DNA of 64,000 nucleotides from Candidatus Moduliflexus flocculans (GCA_000739515.1 DF820457.1:834118-898117); one strand, 5' to 3'. Positions 51,236 to 60,476 are shown, numbered from the stretch's first letter. The notes: generated from the letters alone by a model not told the origin. Numbers and translations: made by a program.

Positions 51236-51364
51236 TTATTCGTGTTTCCCCTCCACAAGCGCGATTTCCTCCGGCATCAGGCCATAGAGCGCAGACACCC
51301 GCTGGTCAATCTCCGCTTCGCTTTCTTGAACGAGTTCTAAAGGACGGTAAAGGACGCGCGCGAC
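51236..51364 (-). pseudogene. Partial copy of the methyltransferase 3' end
   Basis: Reading on the minus strand, this gives ESEAEIDQRVSALYGLMPEE and IALVEGKHE, then TAA. It closely matches the last 30 residues of the methyltransferase at 52088 (EAEIDRRVYALYGLTPEE, IAIVEGQA). No start codon precedes it. It lies directly after the four-helix-bundle gene, so the 3' end of the methyltransferase gene appears on both sides of that gene. Confidence 0.75.
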
Positions 51365-51365
51365 G

Positions 51366-51950
51366 TCAGTTGTCGCGCCGGTCGTTGTTTCTTGCCTGAA
51401 TTCTGGCTCGCGTCATGCGTTCCCGCAAGCCGCCTTCTTTGAGAAATTGCTGCTCCAAATATCGGAGTTGATGGCTCAACAAATACGACGCAACTCTGAT
51501 TAAGCCGATGAGCACATTGGCGCTGATTTCCGGGTCGTCATGCTCAATCCCCTTGCGGAACGTTTCATACGTCGCATCAGGGATTTTGTTGAGTTCGCGC
51601 AAGCGTTGCACGTACCGGTGATGTTTCTCCCACTCATGCAAGCCGCGTACCCGTAAAAAATCCTGGTAATCCAACAATAATTCTTCCAGGCTGGCGCGCG
51701 CCACATTGGTGAGCTTGATTTCGGTTTCTTTCGACGTGGCGGACGCCATGCTGGCCTCGGCAATATTTTGTTTGCCCGACCGCGCCGCCTGGATCATCTG
51801 ATCGTTCGTGCGGTCGCGTTTTTCCAGGAACTTGTGACAAAAATAGACCGTGCCATCATAAATGATTTCGGCTTTCTGGTAGGAACGCAGGTTCCGATAG
51901 CCCCCATGCACGGGAATAAAACCGTTCTGGTTATTGTGCTGCTCATTCAT
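51366..51950 (-). CDS. Four-helix-bundle protein, S23/IVP family with suffix domain
   Basis: 194 residues. GGYRNLRSYQKAEIIYDGTV and AARSGKQNIAEASMASATSK, followed by ELLLDYQDFLRVRGL, match the S23-type four-helix-bundle family, first described from intervening sequences in 23S rRNA genes and related to diversity-generating retroelement Avd proteins. A basic C-terminal extension of about 50 residues (suffix) follows. Such genes frequently lie inside or next to methyltransferases of restriction systems. It is 137 bases downstream of the methyltransferase on the same strand. Confidence 0.85.
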   Translation of the reverse strand: MNEQHNNQNGFIPVHGGYRNLRSYQKAEIIYDGTVYFCHKFLEKRDRTNDQMIQAARSGKQNIAEASMASATSKETEIKLTNVARASLEELLLDYQDFLRVRGLHEWEKHHRYVQRLRELNKIPDATYETFRKGIEHDDPEISANVLIGLIRVASYLLSHQLRYLEQQFLKEGGLRERMTRARIQARNNDRRDN

Positions 51951-52087
51951 GGCGTGTTGTCATCCTTTCAATATTGTGATTACGCCTGTGTTCTTTAAAG
52001 GACTTCAGGGACTCCGGGGACAGTCACGCGCTGCGTTCCTGTCCCGCCTGTCCTTGAAGCCCTGCACCGGCCCGCTTGCCAGCCGGG
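51951..52087 (-). other. Imperfect hairpin between the methyltransferase and S23 gene
   Basis: A long imperfect stem runs from about 52005 to 52062 (minus strand CAGGGCTTCAAGGACAGG with CTGAAGTCCTTT, and GGGACAG with CTGTCCC). It could form RNA structure in the operon mRNA. GGATGAC lies upstream of the S23 start. Confidence 0.4.
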
Positions 52088-55000
52088 CTATGCTTGCCCT
52101 TCCACAATGGCAATTTCCTCCGGCGTTAAGCCATACAGCGCATACACCCGCCGGTCAATCTCCGCTTCGAGGGCGCGGGTGTCTGCTGCCGGGTTCTGCT
52201 GTTTGGCGGAGAGAATCCGGTCAACCAGGCCAATAAACTGCGACTGATCATCAATAACAATTATAGGTAATAATTCTAAATATGTTCCTTTAATCTTAGG
52301 AAAAGTCTTTCTTTTATCAGCAAATTTGTTTAACCAAAAGAAAGAAAATAACTTAGAATTTATAAGTGCTAATAAAAACGTTGTAGAAATATTTTTCTCT
52401 TTTGATGTTATCATAAATGCGCTATTTAGAACAGGATAGCCCACTTGGTCAAGTCCAGCAATAGGAGTTTCTCCTATTTGCCTTACTAAAATTTTATTTT
52501 TTGTGAAATGAACAGTTTCGTCCCAACAACCTCCTCGTTTAGCTATTCTATTGAAATAACAATAGCGATGATTATATGTAACTTGATACCTTTTAATATC
52601 TTTTCCTGTAAAGCATTGTTTATGCCATTCGGAAAGTTCATTTTTGTTGGGATTTTCTAAAACGTCTTCAGGAAATTCTTTTCTATCTCGAAGTTGCATA
52701 CCAAAATTAACATGAGCATAAAATTTTAAAGGTTTAGATACTTCATCAATCCTTTTTAGTAAGCTAAATAAAGATACATCTTGAACCGGCACTAATAAAC
52801 ATCGCTCATTCAAAAAATCGTTCTGATTTTGTTGAACAATTAATTCGGGTATCAATTCATTATTACTTAGACTCGCCTTATAAAACGATATTTTCGTTTC
52901 ATTATCACCATCTTTTTTAGTTACCAACAAAATACAATTATTAACACTCGCTTCAAAAACACTATCCTCCAAGTTTAAAATTTTACGTAAGTTCGTCAAA
53001 GTTAAGATAAATCTTCTGAGTAAGATTGTATAATTATTTGAAAGAAAATTAGAGGGATTAATAAAAACTAAAACCCCATTTTTTTTCAGTAAATTAACCC
53101 CTTTTTCAATAAACAAATGGTATAAATCAACTTTATAAGAGGCAACTTCAAATCCTTTTCTAAAATATTCAAGCATTTTAGAGTCTTTAACCTTATCTTG
53201 TAACAAAACATATGGCGGATTCCCAATCACTGCATCAAACCCATCTTGCAGGCCAAACATCCATTCCGGGTCGAAGAAGTCGGCTTTGGCGTTCTGGTCG
53301 TAGGGGTTCCACTGCACAAGCTGTTCGGTCACATCCGCCGGAAAGGCGCTTTTCAGCAAGTCGGCGAGTTCGGTGCGCAGGCGACAATCTTCCTGTCTGG
53401 TGTGCTCTTTGGTTTTCGGGCTGCGGGCGGTAAAATGTTTCTGCCGCACCTTTGCTAATTCGGCTTCTTTCTGGCGAATCGCCTCGCCTTGCAGGGGCAT
53501 CTGCTGCGGTTTCGCAATGCCGATCAGCGTATTGGCGGCGACGAATTTGGTTTCCAGGTTGGGCAGCGGCAGCAGGCCCAGGTTCTTTTTGGCCGGATTG
53601 ACCTGCTGATCCACAATCAGCGAAATAAAACAGCGTAGTTTGGCAATCTGTACCGCAATCGGCTGAATGTCCACGCCGTAAATGCCGTTTTCAATCAGGT
53701 ACAACTTGCGGCCATAATCCGAGGCGTTTTCTTCGAAGACTTCGTTAATCTCCAACAGCCGCTGGTCGCGTTCCTCTTTGTTCCCTAATAAAAACGCCTG
53801 TTCCGTCTCTTTGAGCGCCTGTTGGCGTTGCGTTTCGCGCCAGCGGACATTGTCGGGGTCGAGTTTGGTCAGGATGTGCACCATTTTATGCAAAATCCCC
53901 ATCGGGAACGCGCCAGAGCCGCAGGCCGGATCAAGAATTTTGGCGGTGTGCAAGGCCGTGATGAGGGCCGTGACTTCGGTCTCGGAGAATTGGTGCGGTT
54001 CGTCGGTGTACGAGAGAAGATGGCGCAGGCGCGCCTCGACCTCACCCGCTACCTTTGTGCTTGTTTCAGGCTTGTGAAAGGGCATTGTCATTGCGAGGCT
54101 TTGCGAAGCAATCTCGCCGGTATCACGGGATTGCTTCGTCGAAGACTCCTCGCAATGACATCTATCTTCAGAAGAGAGGCAATTCGCTAAATACGCAATC
54201 AGGCTTTCGTCCACCATGTAGTTGACGATTTCGCGGGGCGTGTAAAACGAGCCGGTCTGTTTGCGGGCCGTGGTTTGGGTTTCGGGGTTGTAACTGGCGA
54301 GCAGATTTTCGAACACTTTGCCCAACAGTTCCGGGTCAAGCGCGATTTCCTCTTCAATCGGCGTATTTTCGGCAATCGTGAATTTATACGAGTTGAGGAT
54401 ATTGATCAGCCCGCGCACGGTTTCATGTTTGCGTTTAGTATCGCCATACACGGCGCTGAGATCGCATTCATCCTCCGCGCCGAAAAACAACCCATCCGGC
54501 ACTTTCAGACGCGGTTCGTTCGCCGGGCGATCCGAAAAACAGTCAATCCGCACTTCATCGGGCGTGCCCACGTTTTTATCCAGACATTCAAACAAACCGC
54601 CGTTCAGGAAGGGAATATCCTGAAACAGTTCCAGCGCCTTGTCCGGGTCCTTGAAAAAGCGGCGGTAGCGGTAAAACCCCTGCACGCCGTATTGCCGGTG
54701 CACAAACGCGCGGCTGTGGGGATTGTCCTTGCGCATCTCGGTGTTGAGCGTGGCGAAAAACAGGTTTTGCAGAATCGCTTTGTAATAGGTGCTGCCGGTG
54801 CTATCGTCGTATGTCAGATAGTCGTTGAGCGCCACCGGATCAAACAGCGTGTCGGGAATCAGATGTTTTTCCTTCAGAAACCAGACGAAAATCAGCCGCG
54901 TAATCAGACGAATCACATTGGTCGCGTTACGGATGTCGCGGTCGGGTTTGGCGTCGTCGGGGAATTCCACCTGCGACAACGCCCAGAAATACCAGTTGGA

Positions 55001-55687
55001 CAGGTCGCGGTAAAAGCGTGTATTCAACTCTTTGGTGTCGAGGGTTTTCTGCCAGGCGTTGTGTAGTTCGACAAAGTTGGTGAATTTGTGAATCCGTTGC
55101 AGTTCGGCAAACGACAGGTCGAACAGGATGTCGATATGCGCCCGGTGCGGCGCAACAATCGAAATATCCTTAATCACCGTGACTTTTTCCAGCACATCTT
55201 TCCGGGCGTCTTGTTTATTCAGCCGCCTGTTGATCACGGAGAGCGTGAGGGTGTCGCCATGCTTGAACACCAGCAGCGCCGGCATGGGGAAGACTTTGTT
55301 GATTTCTCTGGTGATCTGGGCCAGTTGGGTGCGGGTGTATGCCGATTGCGACAGTTCAAGCGCGAAAAAGAGATAGGTTTCGATGATCGTGTTGTCAACC
55401 TGTTTCGTGTCGAACAGGTTGGCAGCGCGTGACACCTCATGCGCGGTCAGTTGGAATAACAGGTCAACAGATTGCCATTCGTTGACGTGCGCTTTTTCTT
55501 CATCGAATCGGGCGTCATCCTCCAAAAACGAGTCCTTGAAGAACGCAAAACTTTTCTCCGGGAACGGGTTCTGCCGTGTCGTGTCATATCCTAACGTCGT
55601 AAACAGCTTGATGGCCGCTTGTTCGACCGGTTTTTGCGAAAAATTTATGATGGCCCGTTGGATCGCTAATTTCAATTCTTTACTCAT
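52088..55687 (-). CDS. Eco57I-type DNA adenine methyltransferase (restriction/defence)
   Basis: 1199 residues. A helical N-terminal part of about 480 residues precedes TGSFYTPREIVNYMV, then motif I DPACGSGAFPMG (586-597) and motif IV NPPY (823-826) of N6-adenine methyltransferases. A target-recognition region fills about 870-1160, and the C-terminus is EIDRRVYALYGLTPEEI. Residues about 510-534 (CHCEESSTKQSRD) come from a palindromic repeat inserted in frame between FYTP and motif I. The target-recognition part is strikingly AT-rich compared with the rest. The PLD-helicase gene lies upstream on the same strand, pointing to a two-gene restriction-like system. No nuclease motif is clear in this protein. 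Confidence 0.88.
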   Translation of the reverse strand: MSKELKLAIQRAIINFSQKPVEQAAIKLFTTLGYDTTRQNPFPEKSFAFFKDSFLEDDARFDEEKAHVNEWQSVDLLFQLTAHEVSRAANLFDTKQVDNTIIETYLFFALELSQSAYTRTQLAQITREINKVFPMPALLVFKHGDTLTLSVINRRLNKQDARKDVLEKVTVIKDISIVAPHRAHIDILFDLSFAELQRIHKFTNFVELHNAWQKTLDTKELNTRFYRDLSNWYFWALSQVEFPDDAKPDRDIRNATNVIRLITRLIFVWFLKEKHLIPDTLFDPVALNDYLTYDDSTGSTYYKAILQNLFFATLNTEMRKDNPHSRAFVHRQYGVQGFYRYRRFFKDPDKALELFQDIPFLNGGLFECLDKNVGTPDEVRIDCFSDRPANEPRLKVPDGLFFGAEDECDLSAVYGDTKRKHETVRGLINILNSYKFTIAENTPIEEEIALDPELLGKVFENLLASYNPETQTTARKQTGSFYTPREIVNYMVDESLIAYLANCLSSEDRCHCEESSTKQSRDTGEIASQSLAMTMPFHKPETSTKVAGEVEARLRHLLSYTDEPHQFSETEVTALITALHTAKILDPACGSGAFPMGILHKMVHILTKLDPDNVRWRETQRQQALKETEQAFLLGNKEERDQRLLEINEVFEENASDYGRKLYLIENGIYGVDIQPIAVQIAKLRCFISLIVDQQVNPAKKNLGLLPLPNLETKFVAANTLIGIAKPQQMPLQGEAIRQKEAELAKVRQKHFTARSPKTKEHTRQEDCRLRTELADLLKSAFPADVTEQLVQWNPYDQNAKADFFDPEWMFGLQDGFDAVIGNPPYVLLQDKVKDSKMLEYFRKGFEVASYKVDLYHLFIEKGVNLLKKNGVLVFINPSNFLSNNYTILLRRFILTLTNLRKILNLEDSVFEASVNNCILLVTKKDGDNETKISFYKASLSNNELIPELIVQQNQNDFLNERCLLVPVQDVSLFSLLKRIDEVSKPLKFYAHVNFGMQLRDRKEFPEDVLENPNKNELSEWHKQCFTGKDIKRYQVTYNHRYCYFNRIAKRGGCWDETVHFTKNKILVRQIGETPIAGLDQVGYPVLNSAFMITSKEKNISTTFLLALINSKLFSFFWLNKFADKRKTFPKIKGTYLELLPIIVIDDQSQFIGLVDRILSAKQQNPAADTRALEAEIDRRVYALYGLTPEEIAIVEGQA
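54088..54159. repeat. 72-base palindromic repeat inserted in frame
   Basis: GTCATTGCGAGGCTTTGCGA at one end and CTCCTCGCAATGAC at the other are complementary, with GCAATC and GATTGC inside. This is the GTCATTGCGAGG-type dispersed repeat, often mis-read as CHCEERSDEAIS in many genomes. At 72 bases (24 codons) it keeps the methyltransferase reading frame. Confidence 0.8.
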
Positions 55688-55708
55688 GTGACGCAGCCTC
55701 TTTGTGAT

Positions 55709-55735
55709 TTCCCCTCCTGGAAGGGTTGTTAGGTT
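55709..55735. repeat. Fragment of the CCCCTCCTGGGAGGGG element
   Basis: TTTCCCCTCCTGGAAGGG then TTGTTAGG, matching one inner arm and the TTAGG end of the element at 60532, upstream of the methyltransferase start. Confidence 0.5.
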
Positions 55736-55766
55736 CTTTTATCGTATTGAAAAACAACGGGTGATA

Positions 55767-55866
55767 GCTCCGTAGGAGCGCGATATGTGTAGCAAAGATG
55801 CCTTGCTCCTGTTCGAGAGTCCCGGAGGGACGGCATATATCGCCCCGCTGGGGCGAAAAGCTTATC
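55767..55866. repeat. Cluster of three short palindromes
   Basis: GCTCCGTAGGAGC, GTCCCGGAGGGAC and CGCCCCGCTGGGGCG lie in a row in the 194-base gap between the helicase and methyltransferase genes. They belong to a widely dispersed type of bacterial palindromic repeat. Confidence 0.65.
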
Positions 55867-55881
55867 CCGAACTCACGTGAC

Positions 55882-58800
55882 TTACCTCACGATCAGCCAT
55901 GTGACGAGTTCGAAATCGTCCATTTCATTTATCTGTTTGGCAAACGGCAGCAGCAGCGCGCCCCGGTCGCTTGTGAGCCTGGCATTCCCCTTTTTCTTAA
56001 ACATCAGCGCAATCTCGCTGACCGCTTTCCGCAGCAGGTCGGAATATTTCGCCATGTTCAGACCGTTCTCGGTTTCCTGATTGAACAGCGAACAGAGTTC
56101 TTCATACGGGCGTTTCTGGTTCTGGCAGAGCAGGCGGTAAATCTCGAGGATTTGTTTGGCGTTGGCGTAGTTATAGCGCACAGTGCCATCGTTGCGAATA
56201 TAGACCAGAAAATAGGGGTTCAACGGATTCACGGCCTCATTATCAGCCGAGCCGTTTTTCTGCGCGAGGCAAAAGATCGCGCCGGGTTTGATAATCTCTT
56301 TTTCGGTGGCCGTGATTTCCCGGTGCGTGATCAATGCCGCATGTTCTCCGCCCGGCGCGGGAACAACGGCATACAAACCGAGCGGCGATTCGTTTAATCG
56401 TTTGCGGTTGCTCTCGATAAAATTCAACAGTTCGATTCTGAAATCATCGAGCGTGAAATCCGTCAGAGAAATGGACTCCTCCATCTCTTCGATGTCGAGG
56501 ACTTCATGTTGCAGCTTTTTCAATTGTTGGTTCCGGTATTTCAAATCATCCGTAATCAGTTCTTCAAGCTGTTCCGTATTCAGAATATTGTCTTCTCCGG
56601 TGGCGGTCACATCCACAAGCGCCATGCGGCATTCGACCCGTTCTTTCAGATTGATATAATTATCGAGGTCTTTGGTCGGCCAGAAGTTGACAAGCTGGAT
56701 GGTCGCATTCGTGCTTCCTAAGCGGTCAATCCGGCCAAAACGCTGAATAATCCTGACCGGGTTCCAGTGAATATCATAATTGACGAGAAAATCGCAGTCC
56801 TGGAGGTTCTGCCCTTCGCTGATGCAGTCGGTGGCGATCAGAATGTCAATTTCGCCGGTCTGGTTTGCGCTGGCGAGTTGTGCGCGGTTCTTCGAGCGCG
56901 GCGAAAAATTGATTAGAATGCTGTCATAATCATTTTTCCCATACGACGTCTGGGTATAACTGCCGCACACTAATGCCGCATGAAGGTTCAACTCATCCTG
57001 AACCCATTGTTTCAGGTTGTCATACAGGTATCTTGCGGTATCGGCAAACGCGGTAAACACCAGCGCCTTTGTATTCTCGCCATTCACCGGTTTTCGGACT
57101 TTTTGCAGGATCAGCTTTTGTAATTCTTTCAGTTTTGCATCTCGTTCCGGCGTCACGACTTTGGCGTTATTCAGAAGGTCAATCAGCGCTTCTTTATCAT
57201 TTTTCAGGTCTTCCAGCCATCGTGTCAAGTCCAAATCAGCCAGGTCGAACTTCAATTTCTTCCCAACCTGCCATGCTTCGAAATCATCAGCCATTTCTTC
57301 GATTTCATCATCAGATGGCGTCAGCGTGTCCAGGGTTTCTTCCTGGCTTGTTACGCGCGATTGCAGGAAGCCGGTAATTTTCCCTTCAAGCTTTTCGATT
57401 TTTCGAATCGTTCGATCCAGTGAGATTTCGAATGATTCGATAGAACTTTCAAGCCGTTTCAGATAGTTGACCTTCATCATGCCAATCAGGAAATTTTCAC
57501 GGTCAGCCTGCTTGAAGTTTCCCCCCTGTCCATCGGCAACCGCTTCATATTTTGCCTGTTTGGCAGGTAAAAGATAGGCCGAAGGATTGAAGACGGACAA
57601 TTTATACTCGAGAATCTGTTTGTTGATCCGGTCATACGACGGAAATCGTTTTTGGGTATCAATATCAGGATAGACCGAATGCGGTTTTTCTCTTTTGGGG
57701 AATTGTCCGATAGCGTCTATATCATAAAAGTTCACGATATGTTTGCGCGAGCGGGCGATTGTCAGTTCATCTAAGAGTTTGAAGAACGATGCGTCAAGTC
57801 GTTCGAGAAGTTGTTTCATGCTTCTGTTTCTATTTTTGGGGGCAGCCCATGTGGTAAAGTTTTTCTGCGCATTTTCAAGCGTAAGCCGAATGCTTTTTAT
57901 TTTGCACGTTTCGAAGAGCGCGTCTTCTTTGCCTTCGGTGATGAAGGCAATCTGGTTGCGCAGGTCTTTCAAAGAATTGTTGACCGGAGTCGCCGAAAGC
58001 ATCAGCACGTTTGTCTTCACGCCGGATTTGATGACTTTTTCCATCAGCCATTTGGCGCGGTTCATGCGCGTGCTGCCGTCATCTTTCACTTTCTCCATCG
58101 GGTTGCCGCGGAAATTATGCGATTCATCAATCACCACCAGGTCATACGCGCCCCAGTTGAAATTGTCCAAATCAATGCCATTCGCATCGGAACGCCCCGA
58201 TTCGCGCCCCATGTCGGTATGATACAGCACGGTATAATTGAAGCGGTCTTTCTTGAACGGATTCAGCGCATGGTTCTGGCTCGCCTGATAGACGGTCCAG
58301 TTCCCGGCGAGTTTCTTCGGGCAGATGACCAGGACGCGCCCATTCAAGAGTTCGAAGTATTTGATGACGGCCAGCGCCTCGAAGGTTTTCCCCAAGCCGA
58401 CGCTATCAGCAATGATGCAGCCATGATGTTTCAGGATTTTATTGATGGCGCCCTTCACGCCGTCTTTTTGGAAGTCATATAATGCAGCCCATATTTCACT
58501 GTCATAAAATCCCGTTTTTTCGTCTAATAATCCGCCCTTGCGCTGTTCGCTCAAATATTCTTCGAAAATGTGATATAAGGTCTTGAAATAAATAAACTCC
58601 GGTTCGTTTTCGACATACAATTGTTCGAGGTATTTCAGCACTTCTGCTTTCACATCCTCGACCAGTCCCGTTTGGTCATTCCAGATCGCATCGAACCAGC
58701 TTTTTAACTCCTGACGGTCACGGTCGCTGTCAACAATCAGGTTGAGTTCGATATTCTTGCTGCCGCCCAGCCCCAGGCCGTGCACCGTAAAATTCGAACT

Positions 58801-59232
58801 TCCGGCAAGGGCTTTTTCAATGCCGCTGTGCTGTGTGATGTGGTAGAGCTTGCCATGCAGAAAATTGGGTTTCACCATCGAGCGGATTTCAGCTTTGGCT
58901 TGCAGCCATTCCGCGCACGCTTTGGCCAGCGTTTTTTGGGTCAGGCGGCGTTCAAGCGGAATCACCAGCGTATCATCTTCAATTTTAAAATCTCTGGCAG
59001 TGACCTTCTCCGGGTCGAGCGCCTTGATAAAGGTCGGTTCGCCGAACAGAAATTTCAGCGTATCAATGCTGTCCAATTGCGCTTTCAGACTGTGATAGGC
59101 ATAGATGGTAAAATACGCCGAAACGATTGAGACGTCCGAATGTTCGGTGATGACGTCTTTGAGAAATTCGCCGACCGTGCCATGTGAATGATTGTCTTTG
59201 ATTGCAGAATAATACATCTCGCTGTTCTCCAT
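55882..59232 (-). CDS. SNF2-type helicase with N-terminal phospholipase D-like nuclease domain
   Basis: 1116 residues. The N-terminal domain has one HKD-type motif (FLHGKLYHI, His126 and Lys128, then GSSNFT), as in PLD-family nucleases that dimerise to form an active site. A SNF2/SF2 helicase follows: Walker A ADSVGLGKTFEA, DESH in VVIDESHNFRGN, motif III MLSATPVNN, and the C-terminal lobe ATDCISEGQNLQDCDFLVNY with QRFGRIDRLGS (motif VI). A coiled-coil region separates the lobes. It precedes the Eco57I methyltransferase on the same strand. I infer the cutting and translocating arm of a defence system, with the methyltransferase protecting host DNA. Confidence 0.9.
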   Translation of the reverse strand: MENSEMYYSAIKDNHSHGTVGEFLKDVITEHSDVSIVSAYFTIYAYHSLKAQLDSIDTLKFLFGEPTFIKALDPEKVTARDFKIEDDTLVIPLERRLTQKTLAKACAEWLQAKAEIRSMVKPNFLHGKLYHITQHSGIEKALAGSSNFTVHGLGLGGSKNIELNLIVDSDRDRQELKSWFDAIWNDQTGLVEDVKAEVLKYLEQLYVENEPEFIYFKTLYHIFEEYLSEQRKGGLLDEKTGFYDSEIWAALYDFQKDGVKGAINKILKHHGCIIADSVGLGKTFEALAVIKYFELLNGRVLVICPKKLAGNWTVYQASQNHALNPFKKDRFNYTVLYHTDMGRESGRSDANGIDLDNFNWGAYDLVVIDESHNFRGNPMEKVKDDGSTRMNRAKWLMEKVIKSGVKTNVLMLSATPVNNSLKDLRNQIAFITEGKEDALFETCKIKSIRLTLENAQKNFTTWAAPKNRNRSMKQLLERLDASFFKLLDELTIARSRKHIVNFYDIDAIGQFPKREKPHSVYPDIDTQKRFPSYDRINKQILEYKLSVFNPSAYLLPAKQAKYEAVADGQGGNFKQADRENFLIGMMKVNYLKRLESSIESFEISLDRTIRKIEKLEGKITGFLQSRVTSQEETLDTLTPSDDEIEEMADDFEAWQVGKKLKFDLADLDLTRWLEDLKNDKEALIDLLNNAKVVTPERDAKLKELQKLILQKVRKPVNGENTKALVFTAFADTARYLYDNLKQWVQDELNLHAALVCGSYTQTSYGKNDYDSILINFSPRSKNRAQLASANQTGEIDILIATDCISEGQNLQDCDFLVNYDIHWNPVRIIQRFGRIDRLGSTNATIQLVNFWPTKDLDNYINLKERVECRMALVDVTATGEDNILNTEQLEELITDDLKYRNQQLKKLQHEVLDIEEMEESISLTDFTLDDFRIELLNFIESNRKRLNESPLGLYAVVPAPGGEHAALITHREITATEKEIIKPGAIFCLAQKNGSADNEAVNPLNPYFLVYIRNDGTVRYNYANAKQILEIYRLLCQNQKRPYEELCSLFNQETENGLNMAKYSDLLRKAVSEIALMFKKKGNARLTSDRGALLLPFAKQINEMDDFELVTWLIVR

Positions 59233-59264
59233 TTAGGCTCAAGCGTTTGCATTCGTAACCTGTT

Positions 59265-60137
59265 TTACCGCCGCGCCGCCACGACCCGATTCAGCCCGGC
59301 GTAATCTTTGATGACCTGTTCCACTGTCCATCCGTTTTCCTGGCAAAGCCGCGTCACCGCTTCGGCCTGCGTGTTGCCGATTTCAAACAGAAGCCAGCCA
59401 GACGGACGCACATAATTCGCGGCATCCGCAATCAAGCGCCGATACACATCGAGTCCCTCTGCACCTGCCAGCAGCGCGGTCGGCGGTTCATGTTCCCGAA
59501 TTTCACGAGACAGCCCGGCATATTCTTCCGTTGAAATATAGGGCGGATTCGACACAATCAGATCGAAACATTGCCCGGCAAACGGCGCAAACAGATCGCC
59601 TTGAACGAACGCGATGCGATGTCCGTTCGGAAAAAGGGTTTCGGCGTTACGGCGAGCGATATTCAGGGCGGCTTCGGAAATGTCGCTGGCGGAAATTGCC
59701 GCGTGCGGCAATTCTTTATGCAGGCTGATCGCGATGACGCCGCTGCCTGTGCCGATGTCCGCAATGGCCGGTTGTTCAAGCGGTTTCGCCCGTTCAATCG
59801 CCGCTTCGACGAGGTGTTCGGTTTCGGGGCGAGGAATCAGGACGCCGGGCGCGACGGCAAATTCCATTGACCAGAATTCCTGCCGCTCCGTCAGATATTG
59901 CGTCGGCGTTCCCTGGACGCGCAGGCGAATCAGCGCTTTGAACGCCTCGCGCTCGGCAGGCGTGAGCGGCTCGTCGTGATTGACATACAGATGCAGGCGG
60001 TCTTTTTTCAGCGTGTGCGCTAACAGCACTTCGGCGGTCAGGCGGGCAGGCTCGATCTCCTTTTCTTTAAAAAAGCTGATCGTCCATTGCAAAATCTCTA
60101 AAATCGTCCAGAGGCGTTCCGGTTCGTTGGTCGGCAT
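59265..60137 (-). CDS. prmC: Peptide chain release factor N5-glutamine methyltransferase
   Basis: 290 residues. PrmC/HemK methylates the Gln of the GGQ motif in release factors. The helical N-terminal domain (WTISFFKEKEIEPARLTAEVLL, seen in part) precedes LIPRPETEHLV, motif I DIGTGSGVIAISL and the catalytic motif VSNPPYIS. The usual neighbour prfA is not present. It follows the helicase gene on the same strand in the direction from 60137 to 59265, 51 bases downstream of the BrnA-like gene. Confidence 0.94.
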   Translation of the reverse strand: MPTNEPERLWTILEILQWTISFFKEKEIEPARLTAEVLLAHTLKKDRLHLYVNHDEPLTPAEREAFKALIRLRVQGTPTQYLTERQEFWSMEFAVAPGVLIPRPETEHLVEAAIERAKPLEQPAIADIGTGSGVIAISLHKELPHAAISASDISEAALNIARRNAETLFPNGHRIAFVQGDLFAPFAGQCFDLIVSNPPYISTEEYAGLSREIREHEPPTALLAGAEGLDVYRRLIADAANYVRPSGWLLFEIGNTQAEAVTRLCQENGWTVEQVIKDYAGLNRVVAARR

Positions 60138-60188
60138 GTCAGAGTCTCCGTTCAGTCAGGTTTCCGTCACAGTTCTTTTCCCTGCAAA

Positions 60189-60476
60189 TTACGAAGGCAT
60201 ACGCATCAGTTTTTTCTTCTGCCGCGTTTGTCGTTTCATCTGCGTTCTGATAATCGCATTGACCGTCGTTTGCGGATTCTTTCCCTGTTGCTCGACCCAT
60301 TCGAAGACATCAAGATCAAGGATCACAGCGCGTTGCGAAGGCGCGAACAGGGTCGCTTTTCGAAAAAATTCGTCCGTCAATGGCGGAATATCGGAATAAT
60401 CAATCTCTTCGTCATTCATTCGCGCTAAGCGTTCCCAATCCGTCTGAGAGGGCTTGTTGGTATTGTTGGCGTTCAT
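60189..60476 (-). CDS. brnA: BrnA-type antitoxin (CopG family)
   Basis: About 95 residues from the ATG at 60476. DWERLARMNDEEIDYSDIPP and LTDEFFRKATLF are typical of BrnA antitoxins, followed by a ribbon-helix-helix region (AVILDLDVFEWVEQQGKNPQ, TTVNAIIRTQM). It binds and neutralises BrnT and represses the operon. It looks intact although the toxin gene before it is broken by a MITE. The last residues are strongly basic. Confidence 0.88.
   Translation of the reverse strand: MNANNTNKPSQTDWERLARMNDEEIDYSDIPPLTDEFFRKATLFAPSQRAVILDLDVFEWVEQQGKNPQTTVNAIIRTQMKRQTRQKKKLMRMPS

Noticed and set aside
54275-55066. Open frame of 263 codons on the + strand
   Set aside because: It is antisense to the well-supported methyltransferase gene, and its product is rich in His/Arg/Phe as expected of a complementary-strand frame.
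57811-58482. Open frame of 223 codons on the + strand
   Set aside because: Antisense to the helicase gene, which has complete helicase motifs; no ribosome-binding site or recognisable domain.
52088-59232. Assignment to DISARM or BREX
   Set aside because: The marker genes drmA, drmB, pglZ and brxC are not in the window; only a methyltransferase and a PLD-helicase are present.
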